From Theristus sp. LFF4_11 (taxonomy: Eukaryota > Nematoda > Chromadorea > Monhysterida > Xyalidae), in NCBI GenBank assembly GCA_030248135.1, contig JASANC010004652.1, positions 88,599 through 152,598 of the forward strand: 64,000 bases of DNA, written 5' to 3'. This document shows, in pieces, positions 24,633 to 35,831 of the stretch. A program made the position numbers and the translations under genes. Position 1 is the first letter of the stretch. Every line of letters starts with the position of its first letter. The notes below the pieces were generated by a model. It was not told where the DNA came from. It ran no database searches and worked only from the letters and a program-made list of their open reading frames with translations.

Positions 24633-27083
24633 TCAATCACTTTTTGCCATTTTACTTGCCGCCGTTTCCAATTCGTTGTCAGCGGCTAATTTTCGTTTTC
24701 TCGCATCCTCTTGTGTCTGCTTATGCGTTTCGTCCGCACTTTTCTCGGCGCCTTCATTGTTTTGTTTGTCACCGCCATTTTCGTCTGAATGCGAATCAGT
24801 ACTCGGCTTGGATTTTGCCAGGCCGGACTTTGTTTTCAGGATGGCCAACTTTCTCGAAAGCAACCTCCACAATTGCTCGGCATCGGTCGTTGAGCACTAA
24901 GCAAAAGAAAAAAAACGCTAAAATTTTTAAATTTAAATCAAAGTAAAAGCATCCTTTATCAACGCATCATTGATCAAATCAAAGTGGACAAATTTCAACA
25001 GTAATGTGCCACTTTCGAGTGCCATAAAACTCACCGTGACCAAGTAGATCTGCAATGCCGACGTCTCAGGGTCGGTGCCTTGGAATTGAACGCGCTTGGG
25101 AGTCGGCTTTTCCAGTGCCATATCAGCGAACAACTTGCTGTTCAGCACCAAGCGAAGACTGCCCTGGACACGCATCACTGAAAAAAAATGGTGAACAACG
25201 GCAGTGAAATGAAATGAGAACGAGACGGCGGTGAATCAATGAAAAGCTGCACGCAGCAGAGTTCGACTACACAAAAGCACTGTGCTGAACAATGCAGCCA
25301 ATCAGCCGATCTGCATTGCAAGCCAATTTTTAGATAAGCAAACCAATTTCTACCAGCAAGGACACAGTGAACACCGTCATCGTATACAAACCAAGTCTCG
25401 TTTCGGTCAACCCTTCAGTGTCCGTTGCTCGTTGGTTGACACGCATCGTGCCTTGCGCTCGTTCGTGCCACACCGATGTTGCTTTGTCGAAAACATGCAG
25501 CTTACATTGCAGCTGAAACCACAGTTAGTTCTGTTGTACACAGTTTGTATCCACCCAGACTACAGAAAACCAAGCACGCATTGATTGAAAACAGAAGCAG
25601 CTATGTCAGCATTTGATCATGATTTTGTAGAATGTAGAGTCACCGATGCGAGCGACGCTCAATCCCCAGTTCTCTGCTCGACACCATTTGCGTGTTTAGC
25701 AGGTCTTTAAAAACGTAGCCTGATGCAAGCAGATGTTCCAAAAGCCGCAATCAACCTGCAGCAGATTCGTCTCGTCCTCCTCGCCGGTCCTGATTTCGCA
25801 CGATTGTGGCGGCACGGCGACGTTCGACGCCGTCAGTTGCCTTTTCATTTGCAATTCAGCCGCCGACTGTCGCAAATCGTCCGCGGTTGTCTGCAACATC
25901 ACGACACGATTCTGCTAATTTCCATTTGAACCGCGCACGCACACACACACCCGTCCCGTTACACCACCCACCTCGACGACCCACCTCACCTCTTCCTGGT
26001 CCCTCTCGTCGCCTCATCCCACTACTCACCAGATCAGCATATTGCAACAAACAGCAGGCTAGCTAGATCAATATTTTTTAAATGAAGATGTAGACAACAT
26101 GTTTGCGAATCGAATCCAAGATGCAACCTTTTTCGCTGGCTGCGATTCGTCAGCACTGCTGGCCAGTTTACTGAACGTCGCCTCGGCTGTTGTTTCACTC
26201 GCCGACGACACTGATTTTGTGTCGCACACAGCATCGCCTTCGGTCGACCTCGAGCTTGTCGTCGATGTCGCGATCACTGCGGCCGCACTGCTGCTGCTCG
26301 TCACGTCGCTCACGTTCTCATCGTGCTGCTTGTTTGAACGAGCGTTGTCATCGTTCGCAATTTCATCATCGCCAACTGCTGCCGCCGTTTCACCCGTCGA
26401 TGATTGTCGCGCTGTGGATTCGTTCGCCGTGCAGCTGCTGCTACTGGCATTCTGCAAGTGAACAAATTTTCTCATTGATTTCAGTGAATTAATTGAGAAT
26501 CGATCGAGAGCGAGAATGAACGGAATGGAAATCAATTTTCAGCGCCGATGAAAAACAAAACACGCACGTTGACGACGACTCGCTCCGAGATTTTCGAGCC
26601 GAACACGAAGCCGGCCGGCGCCGCGGCCGTGAGCGTCGTCGTCGTCACCGTCGGCTGCTTTCGTTTGTCGAGCTCTCTCAGAATGTCCGGCATCGCCGCG
26701 GCGACCGTTGCTATTGAGCCGGAGGACGCGTCGTTGTTGCCGTTCTCGTGGCCGTCGGCGACGTTGCGGGCAGCGGAAAGCGTCTCCGTCCCGCTCTTGT
26801 CAGCGTCTGTCTGTTCATGGCCACCGCTGACTCCACCACCAGCCGCAGGCTTGTTTTGTTTCGAAAGCTCCGTTTTTCGTTGCGCCCAGAGGCCAGCGGT
26901 GACGTCGCTCAACGCCGACGGCCGAAACACGAATGTTGAACGGCTGGACGATGCGACGGCGGCAGCGGAGAGCGTGCCTCGCTGCACGGTGGTCGCCGGG
27001 TGCGTTTGACTGCTGCTGCTGTCCTCACTCATTTTGACGTCTTTCGCTCGCTTTGCGATGCGAATTGTGGTGATCCTGCGCAA
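24633..27083 (-). CDS. RANBP3: RANBP3-like Ran-binding protein
   Basis: RANBP3 binds Ran-GTP and assists CRM1-dependent nuclear export. The first exon (26532-27083; starts at 27083 or 27032, MSEDSSSSQTH) is low-complexity and ends with GFVFGSKISERVV, the FG-type block found before the Ran-binding domain in this family. A Ser/Thr/Ala-rich exon follows (about 26080-26455). The Ran-binding domain is spread over later exons: CEIRTGEEDETNLLQ (about 25750-25900), QCKLHVFDKATSVWHERAQG (25400-25515), MMRVQGSLRLVLNSKLFADM (about 25037-25178) and STTDAEQLWRLLSRKL in the last exon (24633-24890). The tail contains the basic cluster DARKRKLAADNELE, a candidate nuclear signal. The match TGEE.E.NLLQ...C.L.VF / W.ER..G / QGSLRL.LN.KL is specific to RANBP3-type domains. 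Upstream lies the G-tract repeat region. Confidence 0.9.
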
Positions 27084-27241
27084 AACTACAAAGCTAAACC
27101 GGCCCGGCGGCGGCGCTGAAGCTCAGCCGACAGCCGTGTATCCTGATCCCAACGTTTCATCCAGGGGTCGAGCGCTCGAGCCCGATTTTTGGCGATTTCG
27201 CTTAGGGAGGGGGCGGGGCGGTGCGCCGGTGCGGTAACCCG

Positions 27242-27520
27242 AAAAATCGTTTTCTTGCAACTTAGAACATGTTTTTTCAGTCGGTGGTAGGCCATGAGAT
27301 GAACATGATATTTTGTTGATTGGCGTATGTTATAGGTCTACAATGGAGTTGTGCGATATATTGTTAAACAATTGGAGCGGAGATGTTGGTTAATACCACA
27401 TCACACGACCGTTTTTCAGATACCCGATAACATGGCCACATGTTAAAACTTGCGTGCTGAGCTAAACTAACGTGTCTAGATGAACTCAGCTCGACGAGAC
27501 GCTTCGAACAAACCTAACTT
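27242..27520. repeat. Direct duplication, copy 1 (partner 31882-32110 plus 32495-32545)
   Basis: The segment starting GAAAAATCGTTTTCTTGCAA and running through CACACGACCGTTTTTCAGAT recurs at 31882-32110 with very few changes. The end of copy 1 (GTCTAGATGAACTCAGC...) is found separated at 32495-32545 in the partner, which has about 380 bp of extra sequence between. Confidence 0.85.
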
Positions 27521-28427
27521 GTAAAAAAATTTAAAAAAAAAAATTTTTTTTAATTTAAAAAAAAATCCGGATTTTTTTTTTCCCTAACCCTAGGTATGGT
27601 GCCGTGGGGGGGGTGCCGACCAAAAAGTGAGGGGGGTCCAACCTAGGGTACCGTGGGACCCCCCCCATGGGGGGTCCCATGGGGGGTGCATTTTTTCAAA
27701 ATTTTCTGTGGGGGGGGGTCCCCCCCCCCGCAGTCCAGTACCGTGGGCGAGGGGGGGGGGGGGGCCGGGGGGGGGGTACCCCCCCCCAGCGCCCCCGAGC
27801 CCGTGGGGTGGGGGGTGGGGGGGGCACCGTGCCACCCCCCCTAAAACCGGGCACCCCCCCCCCCCCCTCGAAAATTTGGCCGACACCCCCCCCCCCACAC
27901 CCCCCATGAAATTTTGTCTGGCGGACCCCCCCCCCCCCCCAAAAATTTACGTACACCCCAAAATTTTTTTCGAAAATCATGATTTTTTGTCTAGAAAGTC
28001 CATAATATAAGCTGAATATATGATACCTTGACTATCTTCATTGTAATTTCAACGATTTTTCAGCAAAATTTAGGGTTTTTCCTTCAAAATTTAAGCCAAA
28101 AATTATCATGGGGGGTGGGGGGGGGGTGGACCCCCCCACAGAAAATCTTGAAAAAATGCACCCCCCATGGGTCCCACGTTACCATAGGTTGGACCCCCCC
28201 TCACTTTTTGGCCGGCCCCCCCCCCCCCCCCCCCCCCCACGGCACCATACCCCCCCCTTCGAAAATTGGTTTGGGCCCACGGTCCTGCCCCCCACCCCCC
28301 CCAGAAAATACGTAAAGCATCATTATTAAAACAGCTGCATCTGCAGTTCCGGTGCTCCTCCTCCATAACACAGGAAAGAAAAAAATGCAAAAACTAAATT
28401 GATCATTTTCACCTTATCAAAAAGGCT

Positions 28428-28466
28428 TGGCTTAGGATTAGGATTAGGTTTAGGATTAGGAACCTA
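28428..28466 (+). repeat. Telomere-like TTAGGN string
   Basis: GGCTTAGGATTAGGATTAGG followed by TTTAGGATTAGG. Six-base units of TTAGG plus a variable base, preceded by AAAAAGGCTTGG as at 33567. Degenerate and short, so interstitial rather than a true chromosome end. Confidence 0.65.
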
Positions 28467-28785
28467 CAACGACTCATTACCAGCAACCTCAGATCAAAAA
28501 TCAAAAAAATCACTTTTAAGAATGTATACAAATCTGATAATTTTTCGCTTAAATTTTGAAGGAAAAAATCATGATTTTCGAAAAAAAATTTAGGGTGTAC
28601 AGAAAATTTTGGGGGGAGGGGGTAGGGTTGTTAAACAAAAATGAAATTTTTTTTTTAAAGTGATTAAAAAAAAACAAAAATGCCGATTTAAAAAAAAAAA
28701 TTCGAAAAATTTTCCTTTAATATGCTCTGAAAACCTCAATTTTGGCACAATTTTTCGAAAGTTCAACAAAAATTTTCTTTGATTA

Positions 28786-29300
28786 TACCTCGTAAAACCT
28801 TTAGCAGTCGATTTTGGGCCGTTTTACCGACTGATTTTAGGCTTCGACAACATCTGCGATGAAGTTTTTGAGCGTCCCAAAGCTTAGCCTACCATTTCCG
28901 ATGCAGATAAGGTGACGATTAGCCTCGCAGAGCGTCCGATTGTGCTCGCTGCACCGTTTGCAAGCGCTACGTTGTCTGGTTGCTGCTTCGTGTCGTGTCG
29001 TCGCGACACCATCAGAAGAATTGATCGAATTTCAAGGCGGTATGTTTGTCTTCACTTTAGCATTAGCTTAGCTGGGGACAATTAGTGACGTTTTGGAGGT
29101 CAAAACACAAGAAGAGGCATGGTGACGGTTTGGAAAAGGGGTAATTGAGGTCACCAAAACAAAATCTGCAAAGTTCCGCCATACGGGTGTCATTCGGGAG
29201 GCGCTTGCATATCATATGTGGTTCTTCGGACTCCCTGATTGATTTAGCACAACTTTGATTTTTGAATTTTTTTTTTTTAAAAAAAATTTTTTTTTTTAAA
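28786..29300 (+). repeat. Repeat block, copy 1 (partners 32863-33380 and inverted 33765-34140)
   Basis: The block from ACCTCGTAAAACCTTTAGCA through GATGAAGTTTTTGAGCGTCC, TTGTCTGGTTGCTG, GGGGACAATTAGTGACGTT and TTCCGCCATACGG recurs in direct orientation at 32863-33380 and inverted at about 33765-34140; a shorter inverted piece is at 30690-30865. Arrangement suggests a mobile or amplifying unit with no evident coding capacity. Confidence 0.85.
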
Positions 29301-30998
29301 ACAAAAATGACGATTTTTGTTTTTTTTAACAACCCTAGGAGGGGGTCTCCGCCAGACAAAATTTCATGGGGGGTGGGGGGGGGTGTCGGCCAAATTTTCG
29401 AGGGGGGGGGTCCGATGCAGTACCGTGGGCCCAAAACAATTTTCGAAGGGGGGGGGGGTATGGTGCCGTGGGGGGGGGGGTGCCGACCAAAAAAGTGAGG
29501 GGGGGTTCAACCTATGGTAACGTGGGACCCCTCCATGGGGGTCCCATGGGGGGGTGCATTTTTTCAAAATTTTCTGTGGGGCCCCCCCCCACCCCCCCCC
29601 CATGATAATTTTTCGCTTAAATTTTGAAGGAAAAACGCTAAATTTTGCTGCAAAATCGTAGAAATTACAATGAAGATGGTCAAGTTATCATATATTCAGC
29701 TTATATTATGGACTTTATAGACAAAAAATCATGATTTTCGAAAAAAATTTTAGGGTGTACGGAAAATTTTGGGGGGGGGGTCTCCGCCAGACAAAATTTC
29801 ATGGGGGGTGTGCAGTAGCGAAAGCGGGACCTCGGGTGAGGGGGGTGTTTGCCAAATTTTAGAGGGGGGGTCAGGTGCCTTCTCGGTGAGGGGGGGGGGG
29901 TGCACGGGCAGCAAATTTTCCTGAGGGGGGGTGCACTGGCAGAAAAATTTCGTGAGGGGGGGGGTGCACGGGATCGCACGGGTAATACCAAATTTTTGCC
30001 TTAGAAAAACACAGAAATTCTTGTAAAATACAGAATATTTTGTGCAAACAAGCTGCTTGTTTGGTCAGAAACAACAAAATCTATGCAGGGACAGACACAA
30101 ACGTCAAGAAAAATGCAAAAATTACGGTATTTTTAGAAAAAATTGAGATGAGATTGACCACCGTGAGGGGGGGGGGTGCGATCCCGTGTTTTCTCCCGGA
30201 GGGGGGTGGGGGGGGGAGTCTAGTACCCGTGTCGAGGTAAAGGGGGGAGGGGGGTACACGGGTATCTGCCCGTGCACGGGCAGGATTTTCGGCTGAGGGG
30301 GGTGGACCCCCCCCCCCACCCCCCGCACTTTCGCTACTGGGGGTGTGGGGGGGTGTCGGCAAAGGGGGGGGGGGCGGGTTTCGGGGGGGGGGGGGGTGCC
30401 CGGTTTTAGGGGGGGGGGGGGGGACCGGTGCCCCCCCCCCACCCCCCCCCCCACCCGACGGTCTCTGGTGCTCTGGGGGGGGTGTACCCCCCCCCACCCC
30501 CCCCCTCGCCCACGGTACTGGTCCGATGGGGGGGGGGTGCCCGGTTTTAGGGGGGGGGGGCACGGTGCCCACCCCCCCCCACCCGACGGTCTCTGGTGCT
30601 CTGGGGGGGTGTACCCCTCGCCCACGGTACTGGGTGGGGCCTCCTGTGTGTAGGTGTTAAAAAAAACAAAAATCGTCATTTTTGTTTTTTTTTTAATTTT
30701 TTTTAAAAAAAAATTTCAAAAATCAAAGTTGTGCTAAATCAATCAGGGAGTCCGAAGAACCACATATGATATGCAAGCGCCTCCCGAATGACTCCCGTAT
30801 GGCGGAACTTTGCAGATTTTGTTTTGGTGACCTCAATTACCCCTTTTCCAAACCGTCACCATGCTAGGGTTGTTAAACAAAAATAAAATTTAAAAAAAGT
30901 AATTAAAAAAAACAAAAATGCCGATTTTTTTAAATTCAAAAAAATTTCCTCTAATATGCTCTGAAAAGCTCAATTTTGGCACAATTTTTTGAAAGTTA

Positions 30999-31080
30999 AA
31001 CGCTTCCGTGGCGTAGCGGTACAACTTCGGCCTACAATTCTGTAGGTACCGGGTTCGAACCTCGCTGTGGACAAGACATA
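30999..31080 (+). repeat. tRNA-like sequence inside the G-tract region
   Basis: CGTGGCGTAGCGGTACAACT is followed by TAGGTACCGGGTTCGAACCT, good matches to tRNA A and B boxes with spacing of about 35 bases. The flanks do not pair into a clear acceptor stem, so it is more likely a tRNA-derived SINE head or tRNA pseudogene than a working tRNA gene. Confidence 0.45.
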
Positions 31081-32862
31081 CTCGTGGAGAATTGGAGTGA
31101 CCAACAGTACCGTGGGCGGGGGGGTACACCCCCCCCCCGGCCCCAGAGCACCAGAGACCGTCGGGTGGGGGGGGCGGGGGGGGGGCCGGGCACCGTGCCA
31201 CCCCCTAAAACCGGGCACCCCCCCCCCCATCGGACCCCCCTCTCGAAAATTTGGCCGACACCCCCCCACACCTCCCATGAAATTTTGTCTGGCGGAGACC
31301 CCCCCTCAAAATTTTCCGTACACCCTAAAATTTTTTTCGAAAATCATGATTTTTTGTCTATAAAGTCCATAATATAAACTGAATATATGATAACTTGACC
31401 ATCTTCATTGTAATTTCAAAGATTTTGCAGCAAAATTTAGCGTTTTTCCTTCAAAATTTAAACGAAAAAATATCATGGGGGGTGGGGGGTAGACCCCCCA
31501 CAGAAAATTTTGAAAAAAATGCACCCCCCCATGGGACCCCCACCCCCATGGGGGGGGTCCCACGTTACCATAGGTTGGACTAGGGTTAGGGGCTTTGAAA
31601 AAAATTTTTTTTTATTTGTTTTTCGTTTTTTTTAAATTTGGATTTTTTTTTAAACTTAAAAAAATTTGAAAAATTTTTCTTCTACTTTGCTCTGAAAATT
31701 CGATTTACGGCATAATTTTTTGAAAGTTCAAACCAAATTTTCTTCCCAACTTCTTTGTGTGCTTAGGTAAATGTCATTATTTGGTCATTTTGACCGACGT
31801 ACTCCATGTTTTTCGATTTGGATGACTTCTAGAGTCAATTTTTAGCGTTGAAATGACTTAACTGAATTGAAATATCGTTTCAGAAATCGTTTTCTTGCAA
31901 CTTAGAACATGTTTTTTCAGTCGGTAGGCCATGAGATGAACATGATATCTTGTCGATTGGCGTATGTTATAGGTCTACAATAGAGTTGTGCGATATATTG
32001 TTAAACAATTGGAGCGGAGATGTTGGTTAATACCACATCACACGACCGTTTTTCAGATACCCGATAACATGGCCACATGTTAAAACTTGCGTGCTGAGCT
32101 AAACTAACGTGTTAAACTTGCGTCTGTCAGTTGCCCGCAACGTGATCGCGAAATCATGGTACGTGTTTTCGATACGATGATTTGAAGAGTGGGCTCTCGC
32201 CATGTGGCAGATAGCATAGCTGGTTGAACCTGAAAGTAAGTGTCTTGGGGGGGGGGGGGGCGACCGGGTCGACAGGGGTTGCCGACTTAGCTACAGCAAA
32301 CAGGAATTTTTGAACACAGTCTAATTTTGGTAATTTTCTAAAGAGGAACAACTAAGAACGGTTCAATATTCAAGTACACGTCGAAAATTGTCCTGTTTTA
32401 CTGTTGAAAATGCAACTTTCCCTCTATGAAATGGACATAATTTCAATAAAACACGATTTTCGCTCTTATAGTTTTTCGGATCGTTCTGAAAATAGTCTAG
32501 ATGAACTCAGCACGACGAGATGCTTCGAACAAACCTAACTTGTAAAAAAAAATTTTTTTTATTTTTTTTAATTTAAAAAAATCCGGATTTTTTTCCCCCT
32601 AACCCTAGGTTGGACTCCCCCCTCACTTTTTGGTTGGCACCCCCCCCCCCACGGCACCATACCCCCCCTTCGAAAATTGTTTTGGGCCCACGGTACTGGT
32701 GACCAACGAACAGATAATGGTCTATTCCCTCCTTAGCCGAGGGTAATACTGGGCTCGGGGCTGTATTGCTCGTCTCCGCCGGAGTTTGGTACCTTCGGGT
32801 TTCCGGAACCGGCGCGCGTATAATTAAATTTAAAAAAACAACAACAATTTTCTTTGATAAAA

Positions 32863-33380
32863 TTACCTCGTAAAACCTTTAGCACTTAGCAGTCGATTTT
32901 GGACCGTTTTACCGACTGATTTCAGGCTTCAACAACATCTGCGATGAAGTTTTTGAGCGTCCCAAAGGTTGGCTTACCATTTCCGATGCAGATAAGGTGA
33001 CGATTCGCCTCGCAATCTAAATTTGAGCGTCTGAGCTGCTCCGTTTGCAAGCGTTACGTTGTCTGGTTGCTGTTTCGTGTACTGCCGTCGCGACACATCA
33101 TCAGAATTGATCGAAATTCAAGCCGGTCTGTGTATTTTCACTTGGGCTGGGGACAATTAGTGACGTTATGGGGGTCAAACAAAACACAAGAAGAGGTGTG
33201 GTAACGGTTTGGAAAAGGGGTAAATGAGGGTCACCCAAACAAAATCTGGAAAGTTCCGCCATACGGGAGTCATACGGGAGGCGATTGCACATCAAATGTG
33301 GTTCTTCGAACTCCCTGGTTGATTTAACACAACTTTGATTTTTAAAATCTTTTTTATTAAAAAAATTAAAAAAAAACAAA
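32863..33380 (+). repeat. Repeat block, copy 2
   Basis: Direct partner of 28786-29300, more diverged, with small indels (for example around 33010-33030 and 33075). Confidence 0.8.
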
Positions 33381-33566
33381 AATGACGATTTTTGTTTTTT
33401 TTAACAACCCTACTCGGTAGCAGGGCGCAAAGCTTCATTATGATATGCACCTGCCCCGCATCCGCATTGCTCATTGCTCATGATCCACTGGCGCGCGTGC
33501 ACACACTCCGCACTCAACATAAACTCGTTCAAAACGTAGTTATTTTCATTCTTGCTTTCTTAAAAA

Positions 33567-33645
33567 GGCTTGGCTTAGGTAAGGATTAGGTTAGGAACAG
33601 GTTTGGCTTAAGATTAGGCTTAGGTTTGGTTTTTAGGTTTAGGTC
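33567..33645 (+). repeat. Telomere-like TTAGGN string, second site
   Basis: Starts GGCTTGGCTTAGGTAAGGAT and continues with TTAGGTTAGG, GATTAGGCTTAGG and TTTAGGTTTAGG. Shares the lead-in AAAAAGGCTTGGCTTAGG with the site at 28428, so both were probably copied together. Confidence 0.6.
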
Positions 33646-33764
33646 CGTTTTAGCAATGTCCGAGAACATCCAATTGTGGAGCGTGAGTTAACTGGAGCGT
33701 AATATCATAAAACGTGCCAAAAAGGGTTGTTAAAAAAACAAAAATCGTCATTTTTTGTTTTTTT

Positions 33765-34140
33765 TAATTTAAAAAAATTTCAAAAATCAAAGTTATGCTA
33801 AATCAACCAGGGAGTTCGGAGAACCACATTTGATGTGCAATCGCCTTCCGAATGACTCCCGTATGGCGGAACTTTCCAGATTTTGTTTGGGTGACCTCAA
33901 TTACCCCTTTTCCAAACCGTCACCATGCCTCTTCTTGTGTTTTGACCTCCAAAACGTCACTAATTGTCCCCAGCTAAACTAATGCTAAAGTGAAGACAAA
34001 CATACCGCCTTGAAATTCGATCAATTCTTCTGATGGTGTCGCGACGACACGACACGAAGCAGCAACCAGACAACGTAGAGCTTGCAAACGGAGCAGCGAG
34101 CACAATCGGACGCTCTGCGAGGCGACTACACTAGACCATC
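33765..34140 (-). repeat. Repeat block, inverted copy
   Basis: Reverse complement of most of the 28786-29300 block, running to AATTGATCGAATTTCAAGG and TGTCGTGTCG read on the minus strand. Confidence 0.8.
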
Positions 34141-34250
34141 CACACCCCCCTCGAAATTTGCTTGACACCCCACCACCCGACCCACCCACAAATGAGTCGC
34201 CTAATTTAACAACCCTAATCAGTGGTCCACCGACTGAAAAATATGTTCTC

Positions 34251-35296
34251 AGTTGCAACTACGGTTAAAAAAATTTCAACTTAAAAAACATAATTTTTAA
34301 TCTGGATTTTTTAATTAATTAAAAAAAACAAATTTTGGCCATCAAAATTGTACTTTTATCTAAAAATACGTTTGAGACACTTTCCACAGAAAGTGACATT
34401 ATGCTTTTTTTGCCCAGAGTTTCGTGTGGACTTTTTTTGTCAGAATTTTTTTGGCAATTTCTACTTTCAGGTCAAAGATCGACGAGCAAAGTCCAGATAC
34501 CGACAGAAGCTTCTGCAAAAAAAAACAAAAAAAAACAAATTCGCGCGGAGATGGTACCAAAAGTGGTAGCCCTCAAACTCGCACCCAAATGAAACGGCCC
34601 CTTTACCAACGCGCGAATTGTGCCATTCGGGGGTGATAGCCCACCTGAAACAGTGCACGTAAATCGGTTAAAAATTGCAGAACCCGCAACCGCAATTGCA
34701 GAGCAAGTTGCAGTTCCACCAAACGATCCCCCGGAAGACGTAGTTTTTCATGTTTTTTGAATATTGTTGTTTCTTTTGTAATGTAAAGGTTGTTTTTGAT
34801 TTTATCTGAATGTTGTAATAATTTGCATTTTTTATCTTTCTGCAATGTGTTTTTGTTTTGTCTGCAATGAACGAAAAAATTGTGATTTCTTCGGTTCTTA
34901 AATTTTTGAAGCCAGTGTGTGTGTGTTTTCGCAGTCGCGCGTGTTTTGTTCAAAATAAAAAAAAATTATTGAATGAGTTCATGTCGCGTAGGAAAAAATG
35001 TAAAAGAGTAAACAATCTCACGCAGCCGGGTTAGCCTTGTCACATTATAAACAATTTTGTGTGACAAAAACATTGTCATTTTAGGTGTTTTTTGTGTTTA
35101 AAAAAACGAAATTGATGGTGCGTTTGTTTTCTGTGCGTTATGATCATGGTTGGCCGCACGTGTAGCACTTGATTATTGCGAACACTCTATTTCCTTTGAA
35201 AACCAGTTTTTAGTTTTAGCTCAAACGAAATCGCAGCGTCTCCCAAAAAAAGTTCACGGTGAAAGTCAGCTGAATAAAACATCAGCATAAAGTGAC
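34251..35296. other. No gene seen
   Basis: AT-rich, with several poly-A/poly-T runs. No exon supported. It separates the composite repeat from the SINE and the 3CxxC gene. Confidence 0.5.
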
Positions 35297-35458
35297 GGAG
35301 GCCTGGGCCTGGGTGGTAGCGCGTTAGACTATTTATTGTCTGTGCGTTCGGGGAATTGAGCCCCGCCGAGGGGTATATAGGCACTTAATGACAGAGAAAA
35401 CTCGATGTACACCCTAGTCGATGGCGTTCTGCACGCTTTCTGGATTAGCCCTGGCTAA
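35297..35458 (+). mobile_element. tRNA-derived SINE, copy 2
   Basis: Same family as the minus-strand copy at 18017-18230: head GGGCCTGGGTGGTAGCGC, B-box-like GGGGAATTGAGCCCC, body GGCACTTAATGACAG and ATGGCGTTCTGCACGC, end CTGGCTAAAA. It lacks the CAA tail. Confidence 0.82.
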
Positions 35459-35831
35459 AACCGCCAGAAATCGCCGTTCGTTCATTCGTAGGCACTATAG
35501 CCGTGTTCTCAGCAACATTGTTTATTTTCGTGCAAAAATGTTCACCTCACATAAAAATTGTGCTGAAAATTACCATTTTCTTCACAATTTCGCTGACTAC
35601 GTCAGAATTCTTTGAATTCACATTGACCGCTTTTCATTTTTCAGCGAACATCAAACGCTCTCACATGACAACGTTGTTTTGTCGCAAACATTTTAGGCGG
35701 AGTTTAGCGGTGTGTACAAAAAGGCGGCTGTGTGCGTGCTGCTTGCTCAGTTGTTTCGGTAGTGTTCTGCAACTGTTTTTCCGTGCCTGTGCAAACTAGC
35801 ATCGAAAATACTTCTGCGAAGGTGTCCCAAG

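Larger units (their letters stand above)
27242..34250. repeat. Composite G/C-tract repeat region with nested duplications
   Basis: Seven kilobases without a gene. G-rich cores (about 27592-27960, 28108-28312, 29334-29600, 29769-29970, 30160-30660, 31107-31570, 32606-32700) are built of words of 10-30 bases such as GCCGACCAAAAAGTGA, CCAACCTATGGTA, TTTTCAAAATTTTCTGT and TGGTGCTCT, separated by runs of 5-18 G or C. AT-rich spacers are shared between blocks: CATGATTTTTTGTCTA...TTATCATGGGG occurs at 27977-28112, 31343-31482 and inverted at 29602-29735. Frames here only give Pro/Gly-rich artefacts and should not be annotated as proteins. Confidence 0.9.

Noticed and set aside
27590..31583. Many Pro/Gly-rich proteins on both strands
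   Set aside because: Products of G and C homopolymer runs in the composite repeat; frames exist on both strands at once and change with run length.
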